From the NCBI GenBank assembly GCA_964019055.1, contig OZ025221.1, forward strand, positions 6,974,468 to 7,038,467: 64,000 bases of DNA. Direction: 5' to 3'. Numbering within the stretch: the first letter of the stretch is position 1; the number at the start of each line of letters is the position of its first letter. A model generated the notes under the pieces. The model searched no databases. It had not been told where the DNA came from and saw only the letters and a list, made by a program, of their open reading frames with translations. Source of the DNA: Anthopleura xanthogrammica (lineage: Eukaryota; Cnidaria; Anthozoa; Actiniaria; Actiniidae). The translations under genes were made by a program, and so were the position numbers. Shown here piece by piece: positions 21,401-34,800 of this stretch.

Positions 21401-24400
21401 TATTAATGAATTTGATAAATACTAGCTGGACTCGCTATGTTCATTCTGGGGCTTATCACAGTATTTATATATTTTTTATCTGCAGATATATAGTCTAGTA
21501 TTGCATGGCCAGCTGAATGATGCACGTGAATTACTGGCTCAGCATCCTGACAGCCGTGACCAGCTAGGATCTTATGATGTAATGTTATTCTTCATTTATT
21601 CAGTATAGAGTGTTCAGAGTTTGAAATTTGTGAGAGATTGTGCGATAGGATATGATTGGTCATAGTCAGATGAAATCTACTGTACTATCATCAGTACCAT
21701 CATAATCACTATTATTGTCTTCTGTAATTAATATTTATACAGCTAGTAAAATATCTTCAACTTTCAGATGTTTGAAAGTATGGATGAGCTGCTGAGAAGA
21801 ATGCCACTATACCAGGTCAGTGAAAAGATAAAATAATAAAGAACTATGTCAGCCTTGAGGCTATCGTTGACATGTTAATGATTTGAGAAGTAATAGAAAA
21901 AATGTTTTATTAGATATCCATGGCAAACACCAAGAAGTGGGTTGAACTGCTAACTACTCATTGACACTGAATACCCCCACCCCCATACCCCCAGAAAAAA
22001 ATAGACCTTTTCAGCTTGGGTGTAATGTTTTCCCATTTCACATCACTTTCCATTTCACAGAGTATCATTTCCTTGTTTAATGGTTGCACATGAGAAGACA
22101 CATGAATATGGATACAACTCAAACAAAGAATCATATTCTCTAGAGAAGGACACATAGTCTGATATGGGAAAACATTACCCAAAGCCAAAAAGGCCTATTG
22201 ACACATTTTGAGTTAAAATGGGGTTGGGGCATTTTTGTTTGTGCAAACCAGACAACTCCAGCCAGAGAGCACATTTTCTCCTGTTTTAATATCCATCAAA
22301 TTAAAATTGCTAGAAAAATAAGTACTAGAATTGGAGTGCTCATTTATTTTCTAGTGAAATGTTTGACTAAATCTTTACTGATTTGTTCATTGAATTTACG
22401 GCAGTGATATAATATGAATTATGATTGATGAAACTTAGCCAAGAATCTAGTGAAGTTGTGTGGAACATTAAAAGCCTGAGTCTAATGTTTTTTTTTTTTT
22501 AACAGTACTACATGGGTCAAACGTCATCAGAGTTTTTAGTCAAGTGGAACCACTGGCAACATGAGTGTAAATCTCAGTTAGAGAGTGATACCTATGTGGC
22601 TGACCCTTGTCTACAGACCTTGTGTGAGGTACAAGATAATGTGATATTCCCATCAGGAATGGTCAATGCTTAGCATGCATATAGTCTGTTCTGGATGCAT
22701 GTTAGAGTGGCGTGAAGCATAGCCAAGTGTGACTCTAGCTTCTTGAGTGCTTTAAGCAACCTCCCAGCACAGCTAAGCATTGACCATTGCTTTTATAACA
22801 CAGCTGTTTGTTTCATGCAGATCAACTAATAGCTATTCTTGAATTTTACTTTCTTTTTCAGATTCTCGCAGGCAAAGAAGAGGTCTTTGACGAAAGCATC
22901 CTAAAGTAATAATATATTAATTTATTTTATATTTATCACTTTTCTAGGAGATTATATTTTCATGTTCTTCTCTAATGTTGAAACTGAAGTGAGTTTGACA
23001 AAGAAAATCCATATCACTGTCAAAATGGCTCAAGCGTACCCCCCTAGGCTCCATTAATGATTGCATTATTTGAATATTGATTTGATATTTCACTCTGAGT
23101 TTTCATTAAAAAAAATTCAAAGACTCCAAACTTTACATTCATTTCACAACTAAAATTCTAATGGATGGCCTTTCTGGGGATTTTTTCTACCTTGGTATGG
23201 TAATTGTTGAAGAATTGAATCAGAACTCGAGTAGATAATTTATTTTCAAGTTTGGAGAATAATGAACTCCTCTGGTGATATTCAAACAAGCTGTTCATCA
23301 CTGTGCCTGTGGTTGTCATGTTCTAGGGATTCTTGTCCAACCTGGTACCAGATGCTGACAGCCAAGTTGTTGTACTGTAATCCGGTTGTCAAGGTGTTTG
23401 ATCTGCAATACCATACACAGGTGTGATGAAGATATAATTGAATAAATACTTCTTATTTTAAGTGAGCATTGATAGCTCTGTAGCTTAAAACCTTATGACA
23501 GAGACTGCAGAGAAGGAGGGTCAGGTGGGGATAAACCATTATCCTGCCGCAGCTCAGTGTCATATGTGAGCAGTTTCCCAGGATAGAGTTTGTAGTTGGT
23601 TCTCTCCTGTGCTTCGAGAGTTTTTCTGCAAATTCTCCAGTTTTCCTCCCTCCACAAAAGTCAACTTCTAGATTCCAATTCAATTATGGAATAAGGGCCA
23701 CAGATTTGTTATATAGCCATAGTTATATATTTCATCTTTTATGGTAAAAGTAGTGGGGTTTCTGACATTAACCCTGACTTTCTATTATTCTAGAGTTGTA
23801 TTGAGATGTTTGGAGGTGATATGGGAAGCTTAGACAAGATCTTGCTCTCAGCGTTCGAATTTGATGTCTCTGGTGTCATCAAGCAAAGCAGGTAAGCAAT
23901 AAGTAATAAGTTGAACTTCCTGAATGACAATTGCATGTACCGGTACATGTAGTATAGACTGACTGACTGACTGACTGACTGACTGACTGACTGACTGACT
24001 GACTGACTGACTGACTGACTGACTGACTGACTGACTGACTGACTGACTGACTGACTGACTGACTGACTGACTGACTGACTGACTGACTGACTGACTGACT
24101 GACTGACTGACTGACTGACTGACTGACTGACTGACTGACTGACTGACTGACTGACTGACTGACTGACTGACTGACTGACTGACTGACTGACTGACTGACT
24201 GACTGACTGACTGACTGACTGACTGACTGACTGACAGACAGACAGACAGACAGACAGACAGAGTTAGGGAGAGTAGTAATCATTGGGATTGATCATGATA
24301 TTATGATTTTAACATGTGCTTTTGTTGGTGCAGTGAGTCTTTTGGTAGTTGGTGGTTTGTTGCCCATCTTACAGATCTGTTGGATCATGCAGGACAGTTA

Positions 24401-27400
24401 GATTCTAATCAAATAAGGTAAGCAAGCTCTTGTCTCCTGGTTCTCAAATCTAACACACTACATTCCAATTCCTTCTGTGAGTTAGCCATGCCTTGACTTT
24501 GATCAGTCTGCCACCAATCTCTCAAGGAGGATTGTTGATATTTATTTTTGTTTTCTTTCAGTTCTCCTATTAGCTTGAGGGAATTTTTACTACTGGAGTA
24601 TTCTGCCAGCTTAATGTCTCACCATAGGTATGTGCATAAAGCTGATTATCTTACACTATTGCCATGATTTTATAGCATGGTCATGTGGTAATGAATATTT
24701 ACACTCTTGATTAACTAGTTTTGAAACTTACTGAAGCAGCGAAGTGTCTGTGATGCTGAAAATAGACCTCTTTAGCTTGGGCATAATGTTTTCCCATTTC
24801 AGACCATGTGTCATTCTCTTGAGAATATGAGTCTTTGTTTGAGTTGTATCATATTCATGTGTCTTTTCATGCGCAACCATTAAACAAAAAAATGATACTC
24901 TAGGGAATGACATTTTTCATTCAATACGACATTTCATTTCTCTTCTCTAAAATGTCTTTCAACCTTTTCCTAATTTTCTATTTTCTTCAGTCTTTGGCAA
25001 ATCGCAGTTGACTACCTCAAACAGTGTCCTCAGTATGGCAGGTAATTTATGAAAGTTTATATAAAGTTAACCAATATTTCATTAGCAAGATCCATCGAAG
25101 GTTGCTGGAAGATGTTAATACTCCAGTTTCAAGTTCTCTGTTGCTCAGGGTTAGCCTCGATTTTCGCAGCATAATCACATGTTCCAGTGAATGTTTATGG
25201 AATTTCAAAGTGCTTTTATTATTGAAGTCATGCATTCTTTACTTTACTGTTCGTATTTGTGAATAACTAAACACTGAAATGAGACTAACCCTGTGTTGCA
25301 AGATGCTCTTGATCTGGTGCTCCATCATGCAGCCCTAAGGTCACTAATATCAGCCCTAAGGGGGAGGGGAGGGGACAACTCTTTTTGTTCTTAGTTAAAT
25401 ACCTTGGTATTTTTTTTCCTCCAGAGCTCACTTGGAGGAGTATGTTGAACACCTTCCTTTAGAGACGGAGAAAAAAGCACTCAAAGTATTGAGACTGTGT
25501 GAAGACTTGGATATGTCTGTACAAGGTAGGCCATCTTCTACCTACCATCATCAATAACAATCATCATCATCATCATCATCATCAATCATTATCATCATCA
25601 TCAATCATTATCATCATCAACATCAATCATTATCATCATCATCATCAATCATTATCATCATCATCAACATCAATCATTATCATCATCATCATCATCAATC
25701 ATTATCAATCATCAACATCATCAATCATTATCAATCATCATTAATCATCACCAACATCATCACTATCAAACATCATCACCATCATCATCATAATATACTC
25801 TCAGCAGTGTTCCATTTGCATATGCTCACATGCACGTAATGGTCATTATCACACACAAAAATTAAAATCATGCAAATCCATTCCAAGAAATAGATTAAAT
25901 AATATTGATATTTGGGTAATATTTTTGTTTTTAGCACAAAGTATATGTAAAACGATGAGTATGCGAGCGTTAAGAAACTCTCGTCTTGGCTCTGCATTAT
26001 CTTGGTGCCTCCGATCTAAGGTAAGCTACTATTCCTAAAGAATGGTTATAATGTGTATTGGAGCACCGTTACATTCAGGGGACCAAAGAATGTGTCTGTC
26101 TGTACTAACAGGGTGTTCAGAAACAAGAAACAGAAACAAGTTTGAATAGCAGTTATTACAGATGCATGCAAATGAGATGCAAATGAGACAACAAGCATTG
26201 TATCGACAGCCTCACTCGTATGATTCTTAAAACAAAAGAATATCTCATTTACATGCATTTGGATGTTTTTTACTGGTGTTTGTTAAAGACTAATATATTG
26301 TATTATTTAATGTCTCTACAGGACTCTGCTTTTGCAGCATTCATATCTGACCGGTAAGAATGCACAATTATGTTTCACCATTTCACATCTCTTTGGGACG
26401 AAAGATCCTTCGTCTGTCTTTTATATCAACTGCGCAAGAATAAATTCTAATTAGTGGAGTGGCAGAGTAAAATTAGTAAAATCTTACATACACATTTGTT
26501 TTGGGAGGAATGTCTGTCTGTGTGTAATTTCATTTGTTCATTGATTTTTTGCTCAACGTTTATCCATATTAATGTATACTTATAGACAAATAACTATGGG
26601 TAGAATGGTTTCCCATTTCAAAATATGGCACCTGTTCAGGAATAAACTTTGTTTGAGCCACATCAATATCACAGTACAGTCGCAATCATTCCAGAAAAAG
26701 AGTAATACTCAAGGGAATAACTTGTGGTCATTCAAGCTGAATAGACCCCTTTCACGTGACGTCAAAGCAGCTCAATTTGGAGGACAAAACAAAAGAATTT
26801 CAATCTCCTGAGAATTGGAACCTATTGTTTTGCCCTCCAAATTGTGCTGCATTCCGACATGCTACAAGGGGTCTATACTCGAATACTGAGTTGTTTCTTA
26901 AAATTTATCGTAACATTTGCAATTGTAATGTTCATTTTTCCAGGTTTTTGGAGGAGTACATCAAATGTGGAGGCTTTTCCAACCTAGATTTGATTGACAA
27001 CTTGGGATCAGCCATGCTTCTTAGCGACCGATTGACATTCCTCGGTAGGTTCTCGAGACCAAGCCCTTAAGTACACATCACTATACATATCTGTCCCACA
27101 CAATGAAAATACAACCAATACATATGCGGGAAAGTCGTCGTTGAGTCAGCGGTAATCCATCATTTCTTCCCATCAGACAGTGCGGTATTTTCATTTTTTG
27201 ACTTCATGCCTGGGTATTTTCATTGGGTCGGATAATACACGCCATGCCTGAAGGCTCGTGTGTGTATTCAGAAAATATTTTTCTATGCGAGTGACGTTTT
27301 AATAAGTATGTACATGACCAGGGTTGCAGTTCATCACCATGCGATTTTTTTTCAAAAATCAACGTCTAAATTCCAATTGAATGCAGTGGAGGAAGAGCCA

Positions 27401-28760
27401 CCCTGTGGATTCCACTGTTAATTCTCATTTATTTCTTTTTTGCCTATTCTAATATCAGGTAAATATCGTGAATTCCACAAAACATATGAAGAATGTCGCT
27501 TTCAGGACGCTGCAGCTTTACTTATCTCTCTCCTGACATCCAAGCTTGCACCTAAAAGGTAACGTACATCATAGATTACTTAGGCTGTGTAGGCTCCCAG
27601 CCAGTCGCGCGGCGAAAGTTCCAGAGCTCGGGTGGGCGGGGAGAGGGAGAAGTACATCCTAGATTACTTGGGCTGTGTAGACTCCCAGCTAGTTGCGTGG
27701 GGAAAGTTCTAGAGCTCGGGTGAGCGGGGAGAGGGGGAAGTACATCCTAGATTACTTAGGCTGTGTAGACTCCCAGCTAGTTGCGTGGGGAAAGTTCTAG
27801 AGCTCGGGTGGGTGGGGAGGGGGGACGTAAATCCTATATCACTTAGGCTGTGTAGACTCCCAGCCAGTCGCGTGGTGAAAGTCCCAGAGCTCGGGTTGGG
27901 GGAGGGCGATCGGGGGTCGAGCGCGCGCGTAACTGTTAGCAAAAGCCTTCGAGAGAACTATTAGTTGCACACAGTCTTTCCGTAAATCAATAGTGAGAAG
28001 AGACTAGCGTGGGGAGACAGGATGGCGTGGTTGTAAGACGCTCGCCTCTCACCTCTGAGGTCCTGGGTTCTATCCCCAGTCTCCCCATGTGAGCTGAGTT
28101 GGTTGGTTCTCTTTCTGACTCCGAGGGTGTTTCCTGGCCTTCCAGTTTTTCCTCCTTCCTTCCAAACCAACCCTAACTAATTCAAACTGGTTAGAGCTGT
28201 GCTCCGGGGTCATACATGGACTGTATAGCTGCTGCCAGAGGCGCCTTCACATGCTTTCAGTTCGACCCCGTTGAGCTGCGCCACTGCTGTAGTTACGGTG
28301 GTGGTAAGCAATAACATAACATCAGTTATTATATTTATAACATCACTTTTCCTTTAGTTTATGGCTGACACTCCTTACTGATGCTCTCCCTCTGTTGGAA
28401 CACGAAAAGGTTCGTATAAATAACATCAGTACATTGTACTAATTCAGGAAAAAACCTGCCTGGACCATTTTCCCAAGTTTTCTCTATCACCCACACATTT
28501 AACGTGTAACAGCGCGCGCGCGCGTCATTTTCCCGCCATGTTTTCCTGACAAGTTGTTATTGATTACAGGTGATCTTCAGCAGCAATCAAACCTATGAAC
28601 TGATGCACTGTTTGGAAGAGATTCGTTTGTCTTTTCGATCCTCTGAATACATGGACCTGACGGAAGACCAAGGGGAGATACATAAACAAGGCAGCAAGAT
28701 GGGAAAGAAAGGGAAGACTGCTAAAGCTACTAAGGTAAGCACGTCATATAGATATAAACG

Positions 28761-28808
<48 letters not shown>

Positions 28809-31800
28809 CGTCCGTCCGTCCGTCCGTCCGTCCGTCCCTCCCTCCCTAGGACATTTTGGCAAGTACGCACGCGTCTGCATGCCCTTAAACGATTTGCTTT
28901 CCATACATCTGAATCTGAATTTTTTCTTGAATTTTTCGAGTACGCACGTGCATATTTGCGTAAAGGAAGCTACGCCCCTGCTATCGCATTAGAATGAGTT
29001 TGAGTTGGAACACCAAAGTTAGAGTAGCTAGAGTTGTGAAAAAAAATCATATAGTCGGTCTGTTCAACAGGCTTACTTCCACATACGTGAACTAGTGCGC
29101 ACATTAGATGTTTGATAGTTGATCCTATTGAATGTCGAAATATGAACATGACGTCATTCTTCCTCCCATATGAATTGGTGCGCACACTTGAGATTTAGTT
29201 TCTAAGAAGTTAAGGGAGTTGTATTTTTTTTTTTTTTTGCTTTTCTGGGATTAAATCTATAACAATGCCTTGACTTTATAGTTTGAAGCGAAAGTCATTC
29301 TTGTTTAAGTAAAAGAAAGTATTGGACACTGAGTACAAACCATGCAGTCAAAACTGAAATTATATTTTGCAAAAACGTTTCAAAAGTTATCAGAAACATT
29401 ACCTTGCGAGCAGAGTCTCACTTGACCTCCTCTCTCGTTCAAAGAGAAGGTAAAAGGTGGATCTGCTCGAAAAGTGCACTTTCGTCTTTGAAAAACAAAT
29501 TTTGGATAACAACTAGTTATGAAGTTTCACAACGAACAATGGGGTGCTTCTTTATTTAACGATACATAACTTTTTCTTTTCTCTCTTTCGTAAATCATAG
29601 ATAATTTAATACCACTAGAGAAGGTCGTATTTGAAGATTTTATTTTTTCAAGCAAATCTTTTTCAGAAAAAATTCCGAGCTCCTGGCGGGATTTGAACCC
29701 ATATTTAATTGTTTCTTTATCCATTTTATTCTTAAAATGAAAGAATCTAAGTTCTCTACTCAACACATTCTTTAACTCTTGAGTTTTTCATTGATAATTT
29801 AGCAATTTACTACGACTAGTATAAGAATCTCGTTTACGGCAAACTTGAAGCGTCAGTTGACCATTGAAAAATTCTTTGAAATTAGTAAAAATGAATCCCA
29901 AAAATCTCCAAGTAGTAAATAAACAAAAGAATAGTTGTCTTTGGTGGAAATGTTTGCAAAAGATGAAGTGAAATGCAGGGAGACGATGAAAACGGGGTCA
30001 TGTTTGTCGTTTGCAGGAATTAAAAAAACCGATGTTATAGCTAGGACAACTAGCTAGAGTTCTCTACCCAACGCATTCTTGAGTTTTTTTAATGATAATT
30101 CAGCAGTTTTCTACTAAATAAAAATAAAAGTTTTCTGCTTGGAAACCACTTTGAATTGTTTAAGGTTTCAACTAATGTGAGAGAGCAGAATTTCTTCAGC
30201 AATTCCCTTGCCCTCTCTAACGTTCATCGTATAATAGGTCACTTTTACCGCCTCGAGAAAAACTCATTATTCCCACTTGTATTACCATACACCCGATCCA
30301 ATTTCAGTCTTCAGTATTTTTTTCCACCTTTTGTATATTAAAAGTGAACAACACCCTAACGCTTGCTTAATTTAAAAACTTTTGTTCAAGAAGACCGCGT
30401 TGGTAACTTAACCTTCGGTTATTCTTAAGTCTCGCTTTTTTTTACAGGACAGTGAAAGCTTTTAAAGTTTAATAAGGTTTTGCAATAATATATGCATGCG
30501 ATTCATTGATAATTAGTATTGGTAATATTTGAAAGAAGGTTCCAACAATGCGGGCTTGTAGGCTTATAACCCAACGGGGCTGCCATTATTCCTGGCCGAC
30601 TACTTGAAAACCGAACACGCGGTGTCCTTTGATCCGTCGATAGGCAACCTGTTCCAAGATCGTTAAGAGAGAGTATCGTGCGTTGAATACAAATGAGCTG
30701 AGCGCCTTACACGGAACATATCCAACAGGCTTCGATTTATTTTAAAAAACAATGATCTTACGAATGTCATTTCAAGAAATTCAAGTCCTTACATTATCCT
30801 GTATTTTGCGCTCAAAAATCTGCTTACAATATTGGAGATTCTCCCCTCCAGGCAGACTGTTCGACCTCTTAATGTATATATATTAAAAGCGGGTTTTATT
30901 TCAGAATTTAAAAACTTTAATTATTCTACATCTTCATGATACGTGATGGTTTCCGTTGAGATTCTATAAACACAGCCTTTATTTGTCTCTTGAAATTAAA
31001 CAGGTAGAACCTGTTCTAATATATATATATCCTTTATCGAAATGTTTGGAAATGCAAAAAAAAGTTTCTTAGGAGCAGGTAGTCAGTCGTTTTTCTGGGA
31101 CTCCAGGATTATTCGGCTCAGTGCGTGAACTAGTTGTTCTGGCAGAGTTCTTGATAGAAATATAAAAGATTAAGACAAATATTCTTTTTTTTTATCTACC
31201 ACTTGGAGGTTTTTGTGATTCTTTTTCACTAATTCTCAACAATTTTTTGCTTGACAACTAATGTTTCACGTTTGTCGTAAACGAGATACTAAAAAACAGA
31301 AATGCCAAAAAAGAAAAAATGACAAAAATTAGATAAACAAAGTGGTAAAGAATTTCGTGTTTTTATTTATTTATTTATATCCTTGAAATAAGAGTCTATA
31401 CTTTCAGTTATTTCCTGGAATATATATTTTTACTGTTACTTATTGTTTTTCATTCTAAGCTTGCTCAACTTTATTTACTGACACCAAAAATGAGATCTTC
31501 CTCGATGAGCCGTTTATCGGCTCTTAAAGAGAGCACAGAGAAATAAATATGTTTAAATAAGAAAAATTAAATTAAAAAAAATAAGAACAAAATCATAGAT
31601 AGGTTTTCTTTATTCGCATGTGAATTGAGTTTGTTTGATGTGGTGTTGTCTCCCTTTCCACGAGGGCCCCCTGGGCCCGTGGGTTTTCTCCAGGTTTTCC
31701 GGTTTTCCTCCCTCCATAAAAATCGACGTGAGAGTTTGTTTGACCTGTTGTTCTCTCCCTTGCCACGAGGGTTTTTTTCCAGGTTCTCCGGTTTTCCTCC

Positions 31801-34800
31801 CTCCATAAAAATCGACATGCGAGTTTGTTTGACGTGTTGTTATCTCCATTGTCACGAGGGTTTTCCTCATTTTTTTCCTCCAGTTTTCCTCCCTCCATAA
31901 AAATCACCAAGTAACTTGCACTTTGAAAGTAAAATTGCGCCAAACTAGAAACCAGAATACATTTTTTTTCCACACGATAACTTACTTATTATTATATTTT
32001 ATTGAGAGTAAAGAAGTGCGATGAAAAAACAGATTAACTGAACAAATAACACAATCAAAAATATGTAAATATATCGAACAATAGTGTGTTATTGGCCCCA
32101 GCAAGCTGGTCAAGCAAGCCTGTTAGTTCGTGCTTGCTGCCGAACAGCGGCTCTTTTCTTCACACCAAGACATCTATTGTTAGTCAAAAACCAACCAAAA
32201 TTAAGACCCAATTTGAATATCTTTATTTCATTTCGTTTTCTTTATATTAAACTTTCGCCTCCCCAGCTTTTTTCTAGTCAGAAAAATAGACCTCTTTACC
32301 TTGGGCGTAATGTTTTCCCATTTCACAATACGTTTCATCCTCCTGAGAATAAGATTCTCTGTATGAGTTGTATCTATACACGCATCAAGAGTTCCGCGCT
32401 ACTGCTCTAAGCGCATGCTCAGGGGATTAAAAAGTGGGATAATATTTTGTACAGTATACAATTTTTCGGTATATATGATTCAGAATTCGCTTAACGGTAC
32501 ACGATCTTGAAAATTTAGTAAAAATTGTGCTTGACAAGAAAGATACAACTAAAATATAGCATATTTTACAAAATATTATCCCACTTTTTAATCCCCTGAG
32601 CATGCGCTTAAAGCAGTAGCGCGGAACTCTTGATGCGTGTATATTCATGTGTTTTCTCGTGCTCAACTGTTAAACAAAGAAATGATACTCTAGAGAATGA
32701 CACGTGGTTTGAAATGGGACAAAATTACGCCCAAGCTAAAAAGGTCTTGACATATTCAAACATGTCTGAACAAAGTTACGGTTAAGACCCAAAGTGAAAT
32801 ATCTTTATTGCACTGTTCTTATATTTTATTTTTAGAACCTCTCTTCCTAAATGTGAATTTCGTGAAGGGCACTTTTTATTGAAGTTTTTAATGAGCTGCT
32901 TTATTGCTACACGCCTACTTTTTGCGATTTTTTTATTAGAACGGATGGTCTCGTTGTATTAGTTGATTTCCTGTTAAGGACTCGAAGTCAGGGAGAAAAA
33001 ACTAGCTCTCAAACCCCGCAGAGAGCTTGTCCTTCTCACTACCTAGGTGGGGACATCTTTCTTTCTTAATACTAAGATGTTCAAACAAACAAAGATGTTG
33101 AAGGACTTCTAAGACGTGGTAACAATTCTGGTCAAAGAAACCACTATCTTAAACAGTCGAGGCAAACTTCTTGATCTTATCAGCAAATTTTAAATGCTTT
33201 TTAATCGCTTCTTGGGAAGTGGAACCTACCGCACATCATTTATTTGTCTCTAGTGTTTTCTTCATGTTTGTCTCATTCTACTGATACTAACTGTGGTTAG
33301 TTTTCGCTGTAAGACTATTGTTGTTAAAATGACGGTACTTATTGGAATTCGATTTTTGTATTAAAAAACGTAGAATTTAAGACTCCCCCTCCCCCCACGC
33401 GTATCATGGTGGCCGGATTTGATGTTCTTTTTGAGAAGTTTAAGTGTCCTCGTCGAAACATATTACTGTGCCTACTCCCCACAGTCTCAATATCACTCCC
33501 ATTAACCCTATCGTATATTTCTGGACACGTTATCTGGTCGCATAAGGTACTCAAATATGCCTCCCTTTAAAATCAAAAACCCCATTTTTTTTGAGTGAAC
33601 CTATTCTGACATTTCCCTCCATTTCTGGAATAACTATAAAACAATACATTGGCGTACGGTTTTTCCTCAACCAAACTCCGCTACTTCAGATAAGAGTAGC
33701 GTGAATAAAAAATACTTGCAAGCTCCAAACTGACCACCATCACCCCACCCCTCCCCCCAAAAGTTGGAGCGAAATTTCGGTAATTTTAAAGCAATGAATT
33801 GGTGTAAGAGTTTTCTTCAACCAAACTCTGCTACTTGAGATAAGAGTGGCGTGAATGAATAAAAATATTCGTAAGCTCCAAAATGACCACCAACACCACA
33901 TCCCCCCCACAGGTCGAAGCGAGATTTCAATCAATTCAATCCAGAATTTTATTCTCTGAAAATCTCACCTTTAGTCGAGTAATACTAATACCTGATCCCT
34001 GGTGCCTCACAGCCTACAGGTAGCTTTAGAAATTCATGAACAAATTTAATTAAATAAATTTTGTTATCACTCATAGTTTATCAAAATAAAAAAGGATGAA
34101 GTCATGCAATAAAAGAATAAAAGAAAAAATTAAGTGGAAAAGATAGGAAAATAAAATAAAAAAAAGACTTTTTGCTTATTATATCCAAACGTTCTATTTT
34201 CTTGTTCAAAATTCGAGAAAAAAATTAAAAAATTTAGTCATTTGGTGTTCGTGTGTTATCTTTATCAGTTTGGTCCTCGCCACAACGTGAAATTTTTTTG
34301 CCCCTTTTTCAACTAATCTTAGAAAAACACTCTAGATTGATGTCTAGCTCGACAATAGCTGGAGTTTACCATTTCCATAAAAATAGCATTTCAATATACT
34401 CTTTTACTATAGTAGTTTACACCGCTTTCAATGAACGAGGCGACGGTGAGCCTTTTGATCAATAATTGACGGCCTCAACAAACCTGTTGCCATTAATGGT
34501 CACTACAGTCGGTGACTTCAAAAGAAACGCGAAGAAAGAAGCCGATTCGATCGTTAACTTGATAGCTTTTCAAGTAGCTCAAAACACATCCAAAACACTG
34601 AGTCCTCCTGCATTAAAAATAGCTTCTTATTACAGAATAGGGGATATATATCAGTTTTCTCGGCTTTCTGATTTCTTTTTCTCTCGTATTGTAGTTGTTT
34701 TTTCTATCTTTTTTCGTAGCTTTTCTTATTTCTATCGAAGAAAAAAAAAACACAAAACAGCTTTAACTCAAAAGCTATTAGCTTCCGTGCAAATGCGTCT

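Noticed and set aside
23879..24283. 134-aa frame SQSVSQSV...
   Set aside because: GACT microsatellite inside NUP85 intron 14.
26756..27070. 104-aa + strand ORF covering NUP85 exon 21
   Set aside because: Only 26,944-27,044 is the exon; the upstream part is a MITE read through in the same frame.
29678..29705. tRNA-like B box (GGTTCAAATCCCGCC on minus)
   Set aside because: No matching acceptor stem, D arm or anticodon arm could be drawn in the upstream minus-strand sequence; most likely SINE debris.
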